Shown: positions 63,040-64,000 of the stretch, piece after piece
How positions within the stretch are numbered: the first letter of the stretch is position 1
Layout of the letters: every line of letters starts with the position of its first letter
Origin: Butyrivibrio sp. WCD3002
GTDB taxonomy: Bacteria; Bacillota; Clostridia; Lachnospirales; Lachnospiraceae
Reading direction: 5' to 3'
Length of the DNA: 64,000 bases
Assembly: GCF_000424265.1 (NCBI RefSeq)
Contig: NZ_AUJO01000002.1
Span: forward strand, 107,289-171,288
Translations under genes and position numbers: made by a program
Notes under the pieces: generated by a model
Database searches by the model: none
What the model was told of the DNA's origin: nothing
What the model saw: the letters and a program-made list of their open reading frames with translations, nothing else

Positions 63040-64000
63040 ACCTTCACCTCCTCTGTCCAGCTAAGGCCGGAGCTCTCATACAGCTCTCCAAAGCCCATAT
63101 CTTCAATGTGAATAACTATTCTCTCGGCCGATGTCATTTTGATCTTCATCCTGATTCTCGAGGTCCTTGCAGGCCTGAGAGGAATATCAGTGAGTTCTAT
63201 CCTCTGAATATGCTTCTCACCGCCCGTAAGAGGAGTGATCATAATCTCAATATATGGCTCCTGCTCAAGGATAAGATCAAGACTTCCGTTTACATCATAC
63301 CAGTTTTCACCGGCATCAAGGAGTGCATGATACACTTCCTTTCCCTGTTTTTTAACCATAAGGCCCACATTTGCTTTGAGCTTGTCGGCATCAAGAAGCA
63401 CATATTTCGAAAATCTGTCGCTCTCGCCAACCTTTTCTCTTGCAGCAATGCTGGCACCTTTACTGAAAAGGTTATTGCCCTGAAATACTCTTTTCCCTCT
63501 GCATAAAAATTCCAGGGATTTCTGGGTCCACTGATCCTTATAGCCATCTCCTAAAAGGAAAACAGAGCTTACAATTCTGCCTTCCATCAGCCTCTCAGAC
63601 AGCTCGAGGAGTTTTTCATCAAGATGCTTTTTCTCTTCAATTCGCTGTGACGGATCCTCTGAAAAGCCTGACCCCGAAAGCGCAAACTCGTCATAGTTCT
63701 CCTTATCTATGGTCACAACGATGGGCTGCGTCTTATGATTAAGCTTCATATCATAGACCGTCAGCGTGCCGAAATTATAATAATAAGCGATAACCGAATG
63801 GGTCAAAAGGTCATCGGGCTGATAAAGCATATAGTTGTAGAAGCTGTCCTCGTAGCTCTGATAGAAGATGTTTTTAACAGGAAGAGATAACGCTCCCGTA
63901 ACCTCTGATAAAACCTCTATCATTCTGGCATCCATAGTCGATGTGGTGAAAACTATGGCATCCACCATGGTCATGGACATCTCCATGGATAACAGCGAAA
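63036..64000 (-). CDS. DUF5716-like protein, N-terminus beyond the window (partial)
   Basis: The frame is open from the stop at 63036 to the window edge with no stop, so ATG 63986 is probably internal. The visible 321 residues include text like the end of an actin/Hsp70-type ATPase domain: SSVFLLGDGYKDQWTQKSLE, then CRGKRVFQGNNLFSKGA. A C-terminal beta-sandwich follows (about 240-316, ending ERIVIHIEDMGFGELYESSG) that recalls the Wzt-C-like domain of DUF5716. I infer an actin-fold protein with a beta-domain tail. It is read first in an operon with the TPR-like and coiled-coil genes. Function unknown. Confidence 0.65.
   Translation of the reverse strand, partial: SLLSMEMSMTMVDAIVFTTSTMDARMIEVLSEVTGALSLPVKNIFYQSYEDSFYNYMLYQPDDLLTHSVIAYYYNFGTLTVYDMKLNHKTQPIVVTIDKENYDEFALSGSGFSEDPSQRIEEKKHLDEKLLELSERLMEGRIVSSVFLLGDGYKDQWTQKSLEFLCRGKRVFQGNNLFSKGASIAAREKVGESDRFSKYVLLDADKLKANVGLMVKKQGKEVYHALLDAGENWYDVNGSLDLILEQEPYIEIMITPLTGGEKHIQRIELTDIPLRPARTSRIRMKIKMTSAERIVIHIEDMGFGELYESSGLSWTEEVKV

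Overview
The window looks like chromosomal DNA of a low-to-mid GC Gram-positive anaerobe of the family Lachnospiraceae (Butyrivibrio, Pseudobutyrivibrio or Roseburia-like). This rests on the infC-rpmI-rplT operon, LPXTG-anchored surface proteins, GGAGG-type ribosome binding sites, lipoprotein binding proteins for sugar importers without their own ATPase, and a domain-permuted GH3 enzyme. The genus is inferred, not proven. I see no rRNA, tRNA, CRISPR array, prophage or insertion sequence.

Region 1 (1-22000) is a cell-surface region, all on the minus strand. It starts with the N-terminal part of a large surface protein and a dipeptidase gene. A sortase-assembled pilus locus follows. In transcription order it holds an 1851-residue adhesin; then a coiled-coil protein, signal peptidase I, a 1711-residue adhesin, the major pilin, a class C sortase, a minor pilin and a second sortase. 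Each of the two transcription units begins with nearly the same module: a TTGATT-17-TAATAT-like promoter, a cyclic di-GMP-I (GEMM-I) riboswitch aptamer and an intrinsic terminator. The sequence therefore predicts that the whole pilus and both giant adhesins are switched by c-di-GMP. Strong hairpins flank the major pilin gene and probably set its mRNA level.

Region 2 (22100-29300) is housekeeping: rplT, rpmI, infC (AUU start, leader with promoter and attenuator), a HAD phosphatase, a small membrane protein, purA and a secreted SGNH-fold protein.

Region 3 (27400-35220) is a sugar locus. A divergently read LacI regulator lies between a P-loop kinase plus GH13_18-type phosphorylase operon and an ABC sugar importer. 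Three copies of one operator-like 18-mer lie at its control regions.

Region 4 (35230-43300) holds a GNAT acetyltransferase, a beta-propeller protein like the N-terminal domain of GINT1, a permuted GH3 enzyme, purB and purF.

Region 5 (43380-60880) is a ten-gene minus-strand operon with a divergent LacI regulator: two permeases, a binding protein, a GH42-like protein lacking the expected catalytic glutamates, GH38, GH3, GH20, GH130, GH125 and nagB. Together these enzymes fit intracellular breakdown of imported N-glycan-type oligosaccharides (alpha-mannose, beta-GlcNAc and the Man-beta-1,4-GlcNAc core) with entry of GlcN6P into glycolysis.

Region 6 (60990-64000) is an overlapping cluster of unknown function: a two-TM coiled-coil protein, a TPR-like protein and a DUF5716-like protein cut by the window edge.
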